A stretch of DNA of 34,853 nt from NCBI RefSeq assembly GCF_020176795.1, contig NZ_JAIUKE010000088.1, forward strand, positions 1-34,853. Reading direction: 5' to 3'. The notes below the pieces were generated by a model. That model was not told the origin of the DNA. It worked only from the letters and a program-made list of their open reading frames with translations, and ran no database searches. Of this stretch, positions 24,622 to 31,674 are shown piece by piece. A program made the position numbers and the translations under genes. This stretch comes from Streptomyces sp. 8L. GTDB lineage: Bacteria > Actinomycetota > Actinomycetes > Streptomycetales > Streptomycetaceae. Within the stretch, counting starts at the first letter, position 1. Each line of letters begins with the position of its first letter.

Positions 24622-24972
24622 ATGTCCAGCCTGCTCGACACCGTCGACTCCGCGTCCCTGCGGACCGACCTCCCCGCCTTCCGGCCGGGCGACACGGTCA
24701 ACGTCCACGTCCGTGTCATCGAGGGCAACCGCTCGCGTATCCAGCAGTTCAAGGGCGTTGTCATCCGCCGCCAGGGTTCGGGCGTCCGCGAGACCTTCAC
24801 GGTCCGCAAGGTGTCCTTCTCGGTCGGCGTCGAGCGGACCTTCCCGGTGCACAGCCCGATCTTCGAGAAGATCGAGCTCGTCAGCCGCGGCGACGTCCGC
24901 CGCGCGAAGCTGTACTACCTCCGTGAGCTGCGCGGCAAGGCCGCGAAGATCAAGGAGAAGCGCGACAACTGA
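24622..24972 (+). CDS. rplS: 50S ribosomal protein L19
   Basis: L19 sits at the 30S-50S interface. ATG 24622 (with GAGGAAG upstream) gives 116 residues, [59 protein letters not shown] and [20 protein letters not shown], the normal family length; the upstream in-frame ATG at 24595 would add unsupported residues. It closes the ribosomal series; a 19-bp inverted repeat begins about 60 bases past its stop, inside the annotated 5' end of sipW. Confidence 0.97.
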   Translation: MSSLLDTVDSASLRTDLPAFRPGDTVNVHVRVIEGNRSRIQQFKGVVIRRQGSGVRETFTVRKVSFSVGVERTFPVHSPIFEKIELVSRGDVRRAKLYYLRELRGKAAKIKEKRDN

Positions 24973-25012
24973 CCGCGGGGTCCACAGAAGGGCCCGATAA
25001 GCTCAGGGCCCG

Positions 25013-25864
25013 ATGGACAGCGACGCGTACGACACGGAACGCGGCCCCTCACCCATCCCTCCGGGGGACAGGGAAGAGGGGCCGCGTTCCGTGTTCTCGG
25101 ACTCCTCGGCGGGGACCGCCGGCCCCGAACCGGCCGCGAACCCGGCAGCAGGGCCCGAGGTCCCCGAGCCGTCCGAGCGCGAGAAACCCGGACGGTTCTT
25201 CACCTGGCGGGCGTTGCTCGGGCTCTGCGTCATCTGCGTCGTCTTCGCGCTGCTGGTCAGCCATTTCGTGATGCAGCCCTTCCTCGTTCCGAGCGGCTCG
25301 ATGGAGCCCACCCTGAACATCGGAGACCGCGTCCTCGTCGACAAGCTGGCCTACCGCTTCGGCGCCGCGCCCCGGCGGGGCGACGTCGTGGTCTTCGACG
25401 GCACCGGCTCCTTCGTGGACGAACCGCCGCACCCGAACCCGGTTGTCTCGCTCGTACGCGGCACCGCGGCGGCCCTCGGGCTCGCCGGCCCGTCGGACAC
25501 GGACTACGTCAAACGCGTCGTCGGCGTGGGGGGAGACCACGTGGTCTGCTGCACCGCGTCGGGCAGGGTCGAGGTGAACGGGCGGGCCGTGACGGAGCCG
25601 TACGTAGAGCCGGGGGACGCGCCCTCCAGCGTCCCCTTCGACATCGTGGTGCCGGACGGCACCCTCTTCGTCCTCGGTGACCACCGCAGCGACTCGGCCG
25701 ACTCCCGCGACCACCTGGGCGACCCCGGCGGCGGCATGGTGCCCGTCGGCAAGGTGATCGGCAGGGCGCAGTGGATCGGCTGGCCGCTGGGCCACTGGGC
25801 GTCCGTACGGCACGGCGGCACGGCCTTCGCCCATGTGCCCCCGGCGGGAGGCGCTCATGGGTAG
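25013..25864 (+). CDS. sipW: Type I signal peptidase SipW
   Basis: Signal peptidase I cleaves signal peptides from exported proteins at the outer face of the membrane. In the 283-residue frame, a cytoplasmic Pro/Glu-rich leader (1-60) precedes a transmembrane helix (about 68-88), the catalytic Ser96 in VPSGSMEPT, the lysine base Lys167 in YVKRVVGVGGD, and GDHRSDSADSRDH. There is no C-terminal membrane helix. The ATG at 25013 has no clear ribosome site; GTG 25091, in frame and preceded by GGAAGAGGGG, would give a shorter protein that still contains everything essential. A perfect 19-bp inverted repeat lies in the region between the two starts. The gene overlaps sipX (ATGGGTAG). Confidence 0.92.
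   Translation: MDSDAYDTERGPSPIPPGDREEGPRSVFSDSSAGTAGPEPAANPAAGPEVPEPSEREKPGRFFTWRALLGLCVICVVFALLVSHFVMQPFLVPSGSMEPTLNIGDRVLVDKLAYRFGAAPRRGDVVVFDGTGSFVDEPPHPNPVVSLVRGTAAALGLAGPSDTDYVKRVVGVGGDHVVCCTASGRVEVNGRAVTEPYVEPGDAPSSVPFDIVVPDGTLFVLGDHRSDSADSRDHLGDPGGGMVPVGKVIGRAQWIGWPLGHWASVRHGGTAFAHVPPAGGAHG
25032..25094 (+). terminator. 19-bp perfect inverted repeat at the 5' end of sipW, possible rplS terminator
   Basis: The arms at 25032-25050 (ACACGGAACGCGGCCCCTC) and 25076-25094 are perfectly complementary around a 25-base loop that itself has CCCT/AGGG. It is located about 60 bases after rplS. It could end the ribosomal operon or, if sipW starts at 25013, be an intragenic structure that limits sipW expression. 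Confidence 0.45.
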
Positions 25865-26957
25865 GCGCGGCCGGCAGCCCGGCCACACGCTCCACGACGG
25901 CCCTGACGCCGCCCCGGCGCCGCATCTGCCGGGCCGGGCGGACCGGCGCAGGCTCGCGCGCCGCGTCAAGCGCCGCAGACGCCGCTCGGCGGTCACGGAG
26001 ATACCCCTCCTGATCGTCGTCGCGGTGGTGATCGCGCTCATCCTGAAGACGTTCCTCGTCCAGGCGTTCGTGATCCCCTCGGGTTCGATGGAGAACACGA
26101 TCCGCGTCGGAGACCGGGTCCTCGTCGACAAGCTGACCCCCTGGTTCGGCTCCGAGCCGAGCCGGGGCGATGTCGTCGTCTTCAAGGACCCGGGCGACTG
26201 GCTGGCGGGGGAGAAGCAGGCCCCCGACACCTCGCCGGCCGCCGTCAAGCAGCTCAAGCGGGGGCTGACCTTCATCGGGCTGCTGCCGTCCGCCAATGAC
26301 CGCGACCTCATCAAGAGGGTGGTCGGGGTCGGCGGTGACACCGTCAAATGTTGTGACAAGAATGGCAAAGTCACCGTCAACGGAAAAGCGCTCGACGAGC
26401 CCTATCTCTACCCGGGCAACGCTCCGTCGACGATCTCGTTCGACGTGAAAGTGCCCAAGGGCCGGCTGTTTTTCCTCGGCGACCACCGCGCTCTTTCCGC
26501 CGACTCGCGCTTCCATCTGGACGAGGAATTCCAGGGCACAGTGCCCCTTTCCGACGTCGTGGGCCGTGCCGTGGTGATCGCCTGGCCCCTCGGGCACGGG
26601 CGCAGACTCGAGGAGCCCGCTACGTTCCGGTCGGTGCCAGGGCCGGGCGAGGTTCACGCGTCCGCGACGTACGGGTCGCCTACTCTGGCCCGTCGGGACG
26701 GAAACGGATTGCCCGCACCCCCGAGCCCTGCGGAACTTCCGCTCGTTATGGGAGTGGTGGTTCTGTCCCGGCCGTGGGGCAGGCGCTCGCACGAAGTGGA
26801 CTCGCGCGCAGCGGGATCACACGCAGTGAATTCGCACCCGACGAATTCACACATAGTGAAGGAGTGGATGTGGGGGATGTGGCGGTCGGCGCACGGTCCG
26901 GACACGAAGGTCCCGAGGAGGGCCGCGAGCAGCTCGCCGAGTCGCCCGAAGCCGTGA
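25857..26957 (+). CDS. sipX: Type I signal peptidase SipX with long C-terminal tail
   Basis: ATG 25857 (GGGAGG upstream) overlaps the sipW stop, so the two are coupled. The 366-residue product has a basic N-terminus, a membrane helix (about 49-65), the catalytic Ser77 in IPSGSMENT, Lys153 in DLIKRVVGVGGD and GDHRALSADSRFH. The peptidase core ends near residue 250 (IAWPLGHGRR). A tail of about 115 residues follows, with a short hydrophobic stretch (LPLVMGVVVL) and a His/Ser repeat (SHEVDS, SHAVNS, SHIV). Bases about 26341-26540 are less GC-biased than neighbouring genes. The tail overlaps the start of sipY. Confidence 0.92.
   Translation: MGRRGRQPGHTLHDGPDAAPAPHLPGRADRRRLARRVKRRRRRSAVTEIPLLIVVAVVIALILKTFLVQAFVIPSGSMENTIRVGDRVLVDKLTPWFGSEPSRGDVVVFKDPGDWLAGEKQAPDTSPAAVKQLKRGLTFIGLLPSANDRDLIKRVVGVGGDTVKCCDKNGKVTVNGKALDEPYLYPGNAPSTISFDVKVPKGRLFFLGDHRALSADSRFHLDEEFQGTVPLSDVVGRAVVIAWPLGHGRRLEEPATFRSVPGPGEVHASATYGSPTLARRDGNGLPAPPSPAELPLVMGVVVLSRPWGRRSHEVDSRAAGSHAVNSHPTNSHIVKEWMWGMWRSAHGPDTKVPRRAASSSPSRPKP
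26826..26850. promoter_or_regulatory. 9-bp inverted repeat and 13-bp direct repeats upstream of sipY
   Basis: GTGAATTCG (26826-26834), 7 bases, CGAATTCAC (26842-26850) is a perfect inverted repeat. It is flanked by direct repeats CACACGCAGTGAA (26818-26830) and CACACATAGTGAA (26848-26860). All lie within the sipX tail codons, just before the sipY ribosome site. This may be a regulator site or an internal promoter for sipY. Confidence 0.4.
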
Positions 26958-27817
26958 CCGATGGAGTGCATGGAGTGCCTGGTGAAGTGATGGACGACGA
27001 GGGAACAACCACCCACGGGGGGCGCCGGAGGTCGCGCAGGAAGCGGCAGCCCGGCCAGCAGCGCTCGTTCTGGAAGGAGCTGCCGCTGCTGATCATCATC
27101 GCGCTCGCACTCGCGCTGGTGATCAAGACCTTCCTCGTCCAGGCGTTCTCGATTCCGTCCGACTCGATGCAGGACACCCTGCAGCGGGGCGACCGGGTCC
27201 TCGTGGACAAGCTGACCCCCTGGTTCGGCTCGGAGCCGTCGCGGGGCGAGGTCGTCGTCTTCCACGACCCGGGCGGCTGGCTCGAAGGGGAGCCGACTCC
27301 CCAGCAGAACGTGGTGCAGAAGGGCCTCAGCTTCATCGGCCTGATGCCGTCCGCGCAGGAGAAGGACCTGATCAAGCGGGTCATCGCCGTCGGCGGTGAC
27401 ACCGTCTCCTGCAAGAAGGGCGGGAAGGTCATGGTCAACGGCCACGCGCTGGAGGAGAAGAACTACATCTACCCCGGCAACACCCCCTGCGACGACATGC
27501 CGTTCGGACCGATCAAGGTGCCCAAGGGCCGCATCTGGGTGATGGGCGACCACCGCCAGGACTCCAGCGACTCCCGCTACCACCAGAACCTCCCCGGAAA
27601 CGGCACGGTCTCCACAAAGGACGTCGTCGGGCGCGCTTTCGTCGTCGCCTGGCCCGTCAATCGCTGGCACATCCTCGGCGTGCCCGGCACCTTTGACCAG
27701 TCAGGACTCAGCGCTGCGGCGGCTTCCGCGGCCCCCGGGGCGGCCGGTCTCGCCGGTGCCGTACCGCTCGTCCTCTGGCGCCGGAAGCGGCTTACCCGGC
27801 CTCGTACCGCCGGGTAG
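26870..27817 (+). CDS. sipY: Type I signal peptidase SipY
   Basis: The reading frame is open from GTG 26774, but GAAGGAG at 26858-26864 best serves GTG 26870, giving 315 residues; GTG 26879 is also possible. The product has a hydrophilic leader, a membrane helix (LPLLIIIALALALVI), the catalytic Ser99 in IPSDSMQDT, Lys169 in DLIKRVIAVGGD and GDHRQDSSDSRYH. A C-terminal hydrophobic segment (AAGLAGAVPLVLW) followed by RRKRL makes a second membrane anchor, as in other Streptomyces Sip proteins. It overlaps the sipX tail by about 88 bases and is very similar to SipX across the core (LVDKLTPWFGSEPSRG in both), indicating duplication. Confidence 0.92.
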   Translation: MGDVAVGARSGHEGPEEGREQLAESPEAVTDGVHGVPGEVMDDEGTTTHGGRRRSRRKRQPGQQRSFWKELPLLIIIALALALVIKTFLVQAFSIPSDSMQDTLQRGDRVLVDKLTPWFGSEPSRGEVVVFHDPGGWLEGEPTPQQNVVQKGLSFIGLMPSAQEKDLIKRVIAVGGDTVSCKKGGKVMVNGHALEEKNYIYPGNTPCDDMPFGPIKVPKGRIWVMGDHRQDSSDSRYHQNLPGNGTVSTKDVVGRAFVVAWPVNRWHILGVPGTFDQSGLSAAAASAAPGAAGLAGAVPLVLWRRKRLTRPRTAG

Positions 27818-27820
27818 GGT
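27792..27820 (+). promoter_or_regulatory. Candidate promoter of sipZ
   Basis: TTACCC at 27792-27797 and TAGGGT at 27815-27820 are separated by exactly 17 bases, overlapping the 3' end of sipY and 54 bases before the sipZ start. This agrees with the reported separate transcription of sipZ and the genes after it in Streptomyces lividans. Confidence 0.45.
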
Positions 27821-27873
27821 GCCTCCCGGATACCCGAGGGCCGGGATCACACTCCGAGCGGGGGCGTGCCGGG

Positions 27874-28635
27874 ATGAGCAGGGCAGGACGGAAGAAGGAC
27901 GGCCGCGGCCGGCTCGGCAGCACGCTGTCGGGGCTGGTCGTGGCCGTCGGCTGTGTTCTCTTCCTCGGCGGGTTCGCCTGGGCCGCCGTCGAGTACCAGC
28001 CGTACACCGTGCCCACCGGATCGATGACCCCCACGATCAACGCCGGTGACAAGGTCCTCGCCCAGCGCGTGTCCGGCGACGACGTCCACCGCGGCGACGT
28101 GGTCGTCTTCAAGGACGCGGAGTGGGGCGACCTGCCGCTGGTCAAGCGGGTCGTGGGGATCGGCGGCGACACCGTCGCGTGCTGCGACAAACAGGGCAGG
28201 CTCAGCGTGAACGGCACCGCCCTCGACGAGCCGTACACCGACAAGGCCCTGGACGGAGGCCGCGCCGGCGGGGCGAACTTCTCCGCCAAGGTCCCCGCGG
28301 GTGAGCTCTTCATGCTCGGCGACGAGCGGGCCACCTCGCTCGACTCGCGCGTCCACCTCCAGGACAAGGAGCAGGGCTCGGTCCCCCGCTCCGACGTACG
28401 GGGCAGGGTCGACGCCGTCGCCTGGCCGCCGGCCACCCTCATCGGCCGCCCCCGCACGTTCGCCGCGCTCCCCGGCGGGGTCTCGACCGGCGGGCCGCTG
28501 CGGCTGATGGCGGCGGCCGTGGTGGCGGGCGCCGTGCTGATCTTCCTGGGAGCCGCGCTTGGCCCGCTGCTGAACCGGCGGGGCCGCACCCGGCCCGTGC
28601 CCGCGGGCGCCTCGGAGGCCGCGGGTGTCCGCTGA
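27874..28635 (+). CDS. sipZ: Type I signal peptidase SipZ
   Basis: ATG 27874 gives 253 residues: a short basic N-terminus, membrane helix (about 18-38), catalytic Ser50 in VPTGSMTPT, Lys91 in PLVKRVVGIGGD, GDERATSLDSRVH, and a C-terminal membrane helix (AAAVVAGAVLIFLGAALG). It is the most divergent of the four, with GDER in place of the GDHR seen in the others. Its stop overlaps the following Nudix gene by 11 bases, so it starts a second operon. Confidence 0.93.
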   Translation: MSRAGRKKDGRGRLGSTLSGLVVAVGCVLFLGGFAWAAVEYQPYTVPTGSMTPTINAGDKVLAQRVSGDDVHRGDVVVFKDAEWGDLPLVKRVVGIGGDTVACCDKQGRLSVNGTALDEPYTDKALDGGRAGGANFSAKVPAGELFMLGDERATSLDSRVHLQDKEQGSVPRSDVRGRVDAVAWPPATLIGRPRTFAALPGGVSTGGPLRLMAAAVVAGAVLIFLGAALGPLLNRRGRTRPVPAGASEAAGVR

Positions 28636-29113
28636 GCCGCGCCGGGTCGCCCGGATGGTGCTGCTCGACCCCGACGACCGCGTCCTGCTGATGCACGGGT
28701 ACGAGCCCGACGATCCCGGGACGGCCTGGTGGTTCACCCCCGGCGGCGGGCTGGAGGGCGAGGAGACGCGCGAGGAGGCCGTGCGCCGCGAACTCGCGGA
28801 GGAGACGGGAATCACAGAGATCGATCTGGGGCCCGTGCTCTGGCGCCGTATCTGCTCCTTCCCCTTCGACGGGCGGCGCTGGGACCAGGACGAGTGGTAC
28901 TTCCTCGGACGCACGACGCGGACCGCGACCGCGCCGGCCGGACTCACGGAACTGGAACGGCGCAGCGTCCGCGGCCTGCGCTGGTGGACCTGCGCGGAAC
29001 TGGAGTCGACGCGTGAGACGGTGTACCCGACCAGGCTCGCCGGGCTGCTGCGTACGCTGCTCGACGAGGGTCCCCCCGGTACGCCGCTGACGCTCGACAC
29101 CGAAATCGCCTAG
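28625..29113 (+). CDS. Nudix hydrolase (MutT-like)
   Basis: The 162-residue product starts at GTG 28625 inside the sipZ 3' end. The Nudix box is complete: G-x5-E-x7-REL-x-EE-x-G-I in GGLEGEETREEAVRRELAEE followed by TGI (about residues 42-64). WWFTPGGG precedes it and DEWYFLGRT follows. It hydrolyses a nucleoside diphosphate linked to some moiety; the substrate cannot be told. Its link with sipZ is known from S. lividans, where a mutT-like gene follows sipZ. Confidence 0.9.
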   Translation: MSAEPRRVARMVLLDPDDRVLLMHGYEPDDPGTAWWFTPGGGLEGEETREEAVRRELAEETGITEIDLGPVLWRRICSFPFDGRRWDQDEWYFLGRTTRTATAPAGLTELERRSVRGLRWWTCAELESTRETVYPTRLAGLLRTLLDEGPPGTPLTLDTEIA

Positions 29114-29165
29114 CGGCGCCCGATGCCGGAGCACAATGGGGGGACGAACGGCTGAAGGGGATGCC

Positions 29166-29477
29166 ATGAGCGCCGAGGACCTCGAAAAGTACGAGACCGA
29201 GATGGAGCTGAAGCTCTACCGGGAGTACCGAGATGTCGTCGGGCTGTTCAAATACGTGATCGAGACCGAGCGTCGTTTCTATCTCACCAACGACTACGAG
29301 ATGCAGGTGCACTCGGTTCAGGGCGAGGTCTTCTTCGAGGTCACGATGGCGGACGCCTGGGTCTGGGACATGTACAGGCCGGCCAGGTTCGTCAAGCAGG
29401 TCCGCGTCCTGACGTTCAAGGACGTGAACATCGAGGAACTGAACAAGAACGACGACCTGGAGCTTCCCGCCGGTTGA
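29166..29477 (+). CDS. DUF2469 domain-containing protein
   Basis: ATG 29166 yields 103 residues rich in Glu, Asp, Tyr and Val: [20 protein letters not shown], then [33 protein letters not shown] and FKDVNIEEL. This small acidic protein is highly conserved in actinobacteria next to the yraN gene and matches DUF2469. No catalytic motif or membrane segment is present. Its stop codon lies in the first unit of the 9-bp tandem repeat that follows. Confidence 0.88.
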   Translation: MSAEDLEKYETEMELKLYREYRDVVGLFKYVIETERRFYLTNDYEMQVHSVQGEVFFEVTMADAWVWDMYRPARFVKQVRVLTFKDVNIEELNKNDDLELPAG

Positions 29478-29568
29478 ACGGGTCGTACCGGTTGAACGGG
29501 GCGTACCGGTCGTACCGGTTGAGCCGGTCGTACCGGTCGTGCCGGTCGTGCCGGTTGAAGCGGTTGAA
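29470..29568. repeat. Eleven-unit 9-bp tandem repeat
   Basis: Eleven consecutive 9-base units of the types CCGGTTGAA, CGGGTCGTA, CCGGTCGTA and CCGGTCGTG run from the last codons of the DUF2469 gene into the gap before yraN. Unit length is a multiple of three, so copy-number change would not shift a reading frame. Slippage is likely. Confidence 0.85.
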
Positions 29569-29570
29569 TT

Positions 29571-29599
29571 CACTCGGCCGAGTGGCCGACTTATCCACA
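29571..29599. promoter_or_regulatory. 14-bp palindrome followed by a DnaA-box-like 9-mer
   Basis: CACTCGGCCGAGTG (29571-29584) is a perfect palindrome; TTATCCACA (29591-29599) follows six bases later and matches the E. coli DnaA box. Both lie upstream of yraN, directly after the 9-bp repeats. Confidence 0.45.
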
Positions 29600-29685
29600 A
29601 CCGCATAGTTTTCCACCGTTCCGCACCAAGATCCACATGTGTCGGCCGGAACCGGCAGAGTCGGTGCCGGGAGGTGGTGCCGGAC

Positions 29686-30048
29686 ATGAACGCGACCGGG
29701 GCACTGGGGCGGTACGGAGAGGGACTGGCGGCACGGCGGCTGGCGAGGGCGGGCATGACCGTGCTCGCGCGGAACTGGCGGTGCGGCAGGACCGGCGAGA
29801 TCGACATCGTGGCGATGGACGCCGATGTACTGGTGGTCTGCGAGGTCAAGACCCGCAGGGTCGGCGGCTTCCAGCATCCGATGGCGGCGATCACGCCGGA
29901 GAAGGCGGACCGGCTCAGACGGCTGGCCGCCTGCTGGATCGAGAGGTCCGCGGGTCCGCCGCCGGGCGGTGTCCGCATCGACCTGGTCGGGGTGCTGCTG
30001 CCCGGGCGTGGCGCACCCGAGGTCGAGCACGTGCGGGGGGTGGCCTGA
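29686..30048 (+). CDS. yraN: YraN family (UPF0102) endonuclease-like protein
   Basis: ATG 29686 with GGGAGG upstream gives 120 residues. [18 protein letters not shown] and [17 protein letters not shown], followed by [10 protein letters not shown], form the PD-(D/E)XK-type core: Asp in GEID and the E-x-K of CEVKTR. YraN proteins are predicted Holliday-junction-resolvase-like nucleases, but their activity is poorly documented. The next gene, comM, begins at the base after the stop; yraN-comM-dprA form one transcription unit connected with recombination. Confidence 0.9.
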   Translation: MNATGALGRYGEGLAARRLARAGMTVLARNWRCGRTGEIDIVAMDADVLVVCEVKTRRVGGFQHPMAAITPEKADRLRRLAACWIERSAGPPPGGVRIDLVGVLLPGRGAPEVEHVRGVA

Positions 30049-31674
30049 ATGGCGTTCGCCCGTACGTGTTCGGTCGCGCTGATCGGTGTCGAGGGCGTGG
30101 TGGTCGAGGTCCAGGCGGACCTGGAGCCGGGAGTGGCGGCCTTCACCCTGGTCGGACTGCCGGACAAGAGCCTGATGGAGAGCAAGGACCGGGTCAGGGC
30201 CGCGGTGGTCAACGCGGGGGTGCAGTGGCCGCAGAAGAAGCTCACGGTGAGCCTCAGCCCGGCCTTCGTCCCCAAGAGCGGCAGCGGCTTCGACCTGGCG
30301 GTGGCCGTGTCGGTGCTCGGGGCCGCCGAGCGCATCGACCCGCGCTCGATCGCCGACCTCGTGTTTATCGGCGAGCTGGGTCTGGACGGCCGGGTCAGAC
30401 CGGTGCGCGGGGTGCTGCCCGCGGTGCTCGCCGCCGCGGAGGCGGGCTACCGGCAGGTGGTCGTGCCGGAACAGACGGCCGGCGAGGCGTCCCTCGTGCC
30501 GGGGGTGTCCGTCCTGGGCGTGCGCAGCCTCGCCCAGCTGATCGCGGTGCTGGCCGACGAGCCCGTCCCCGACGAGCCGCGCGAGGACCCGGGAGACGGC
30601 CCCGACGCGATGCTCGCGGGGCTCGTCGTACCGGGGGCCGGCGTCGGCACGGGGATCGTCCCGGACGCGGCCGGCGGTGAGCGGGGACCCGACCTCGCGG
30701 ATGTCGCGGGCCAGACGACGGCCCGCACGGCCCTGGAGGTGGCGGCGGCGGGCGGGCACCACGTGCTGCTGTCCGGCCCGCCGGGAGCGGGCAAGACCAT
30801 GCTCGCCGAGCGCCTGCCCGGCATCCTGCCGCCCCTGACGGGACAGGAGTCGCTGGAGGTCACCGCGGTGCACTCGGTCGCGGGCATCCTGCCGCCCGGC
30901 GAACCGCTCGTACGCGCCGCGCCCTACTGCGCCCCGCACCACTCGGCGACCATGCAGGCCCTCGTCGGCGGCGGGAACGGGCTGCCGAGGCCAGGAGCGG
31001 TCTCCCTCGCCCACCGCGGAGTTCTCTTTCTCGACGAGGCGCCGGAGTTCGCCGGACGGGCCCTCGACGCGCTGCGCCAGCCGCTGGAGTCCGGGCATGT
31101 GGTGGTGGCGCGCAGCGCCGGGGTGGTGCGGCTGCCGGCGCGCTTCCTCATGGTGCTCGCGGCGAACCCCTGTCCGTGCGGCAGGCACGGCGGCGGCCCC
31201 GGGCCCGGCTGCGAGTGCCCGCCCTCGGCCGTGCGCCGCTACCAGGCGAGGCTGTCCGGACCCCTGCTCGACCGGGTGGACCTGCGGGCCGGGGTGCAGC
31301 CCGTCCAGCGCGCCGACCTGCTGGGCCAGGGCGGCAGGGGCGAGAACAGCGCCGTCGTCGCCGCCCGGGTCCTGGCGGCGAGAGCGCGGGCCGCGCTCCG
31401 GTACGAAGGCACGTCCTGGCGGCTCAACAGCCAGGTGCCGGGGCACGAACTGCGTACACGCTGGCCGGTCGGGCCCGGCGCCCTCGCCGCGGCGGAGCGC
31501 GACCTGGAGCGGGGCATCCTCACCGCCCGGGGGCTCGACCGGGTCCTCAGAGTGGCCTGGACCGTCGCGGATCTCCGGGGCCGCGACCGGCCGGAGGAGG
31601 CGGAGGTCGCGCTGGCCCTCGAAATGCGCACGGGAATCCCGCGTGGCGCGCCGGCCCCGGCGGGGGCGTCGTGA
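30049..31674 (+). CDS. comM: ComM/YifB family Mg-chelatase-like AAA+ ATPase
   Basis: This 541-residue protein is of the family of Vibrio ComM, a hexameric helicase that drives branch migration during recombination of incoming DNA. An N-terminal Lon-protease-like fold (MAFARTCSVALIGVEGVVV, FVPKSGSGFDLAVAVSVLG) is followed by AAA+ with Walker A GPPGAGKTML (about 243-252), Walker B VLFLDEAPEF, ANPCPCGRHG and RRYQARLSGPLLDRVDL, then the Mg-chelatase C-terminal helix domain. ATG 30049 directly follows the yraN stop and the TGA overlaps the dprA GTG. Confidence 0.94.
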   Translation: MAFARTCSVALIGVEGVVVEVQADLEPGVAAFTLVGLPDKSLMESKDRVRAAVVNAGVQWPQKKLTVSLSPAFVPKSGSGFDLAVAVSVLGAAERIDPRSIADLVFIGELGLDGRVRPVRGVLPAVLAAAEAGYRQVVVPEQTAGEASLVPGVSVLGVRSLAQLIAVLADEPVPDEPREDPGDGPDAMLAGLVVPGAGVGTGIVPDAAGGERGPDLADVAGQTTARTALEVAAAGGHHVLLSGPPGAGKTMLAERLPGILPPLTGQESLEVTAVHSVAGILPPGEPLVRAAPYCAPHHSATMQALVGGGNGLPRPGAVSLAHRGVLFLDEAPEFAGRALDALRQPLESGHVVVARSAGVVRLPARFLMVLAANPCPCGRHGGGPGPGCECPPSAVRRYQARLSGPLLDRVDLRAGVQPVQRADLLGQGGRGENSAVVAARVLAARARAALRYEGTSWRLNSQVPGHELRTRWPVGPGALAAAERDLERGILTARGLDRVLRVAWTVADLRGRDRPEEAEVALALEMRTGIPRGAPAPAGAS

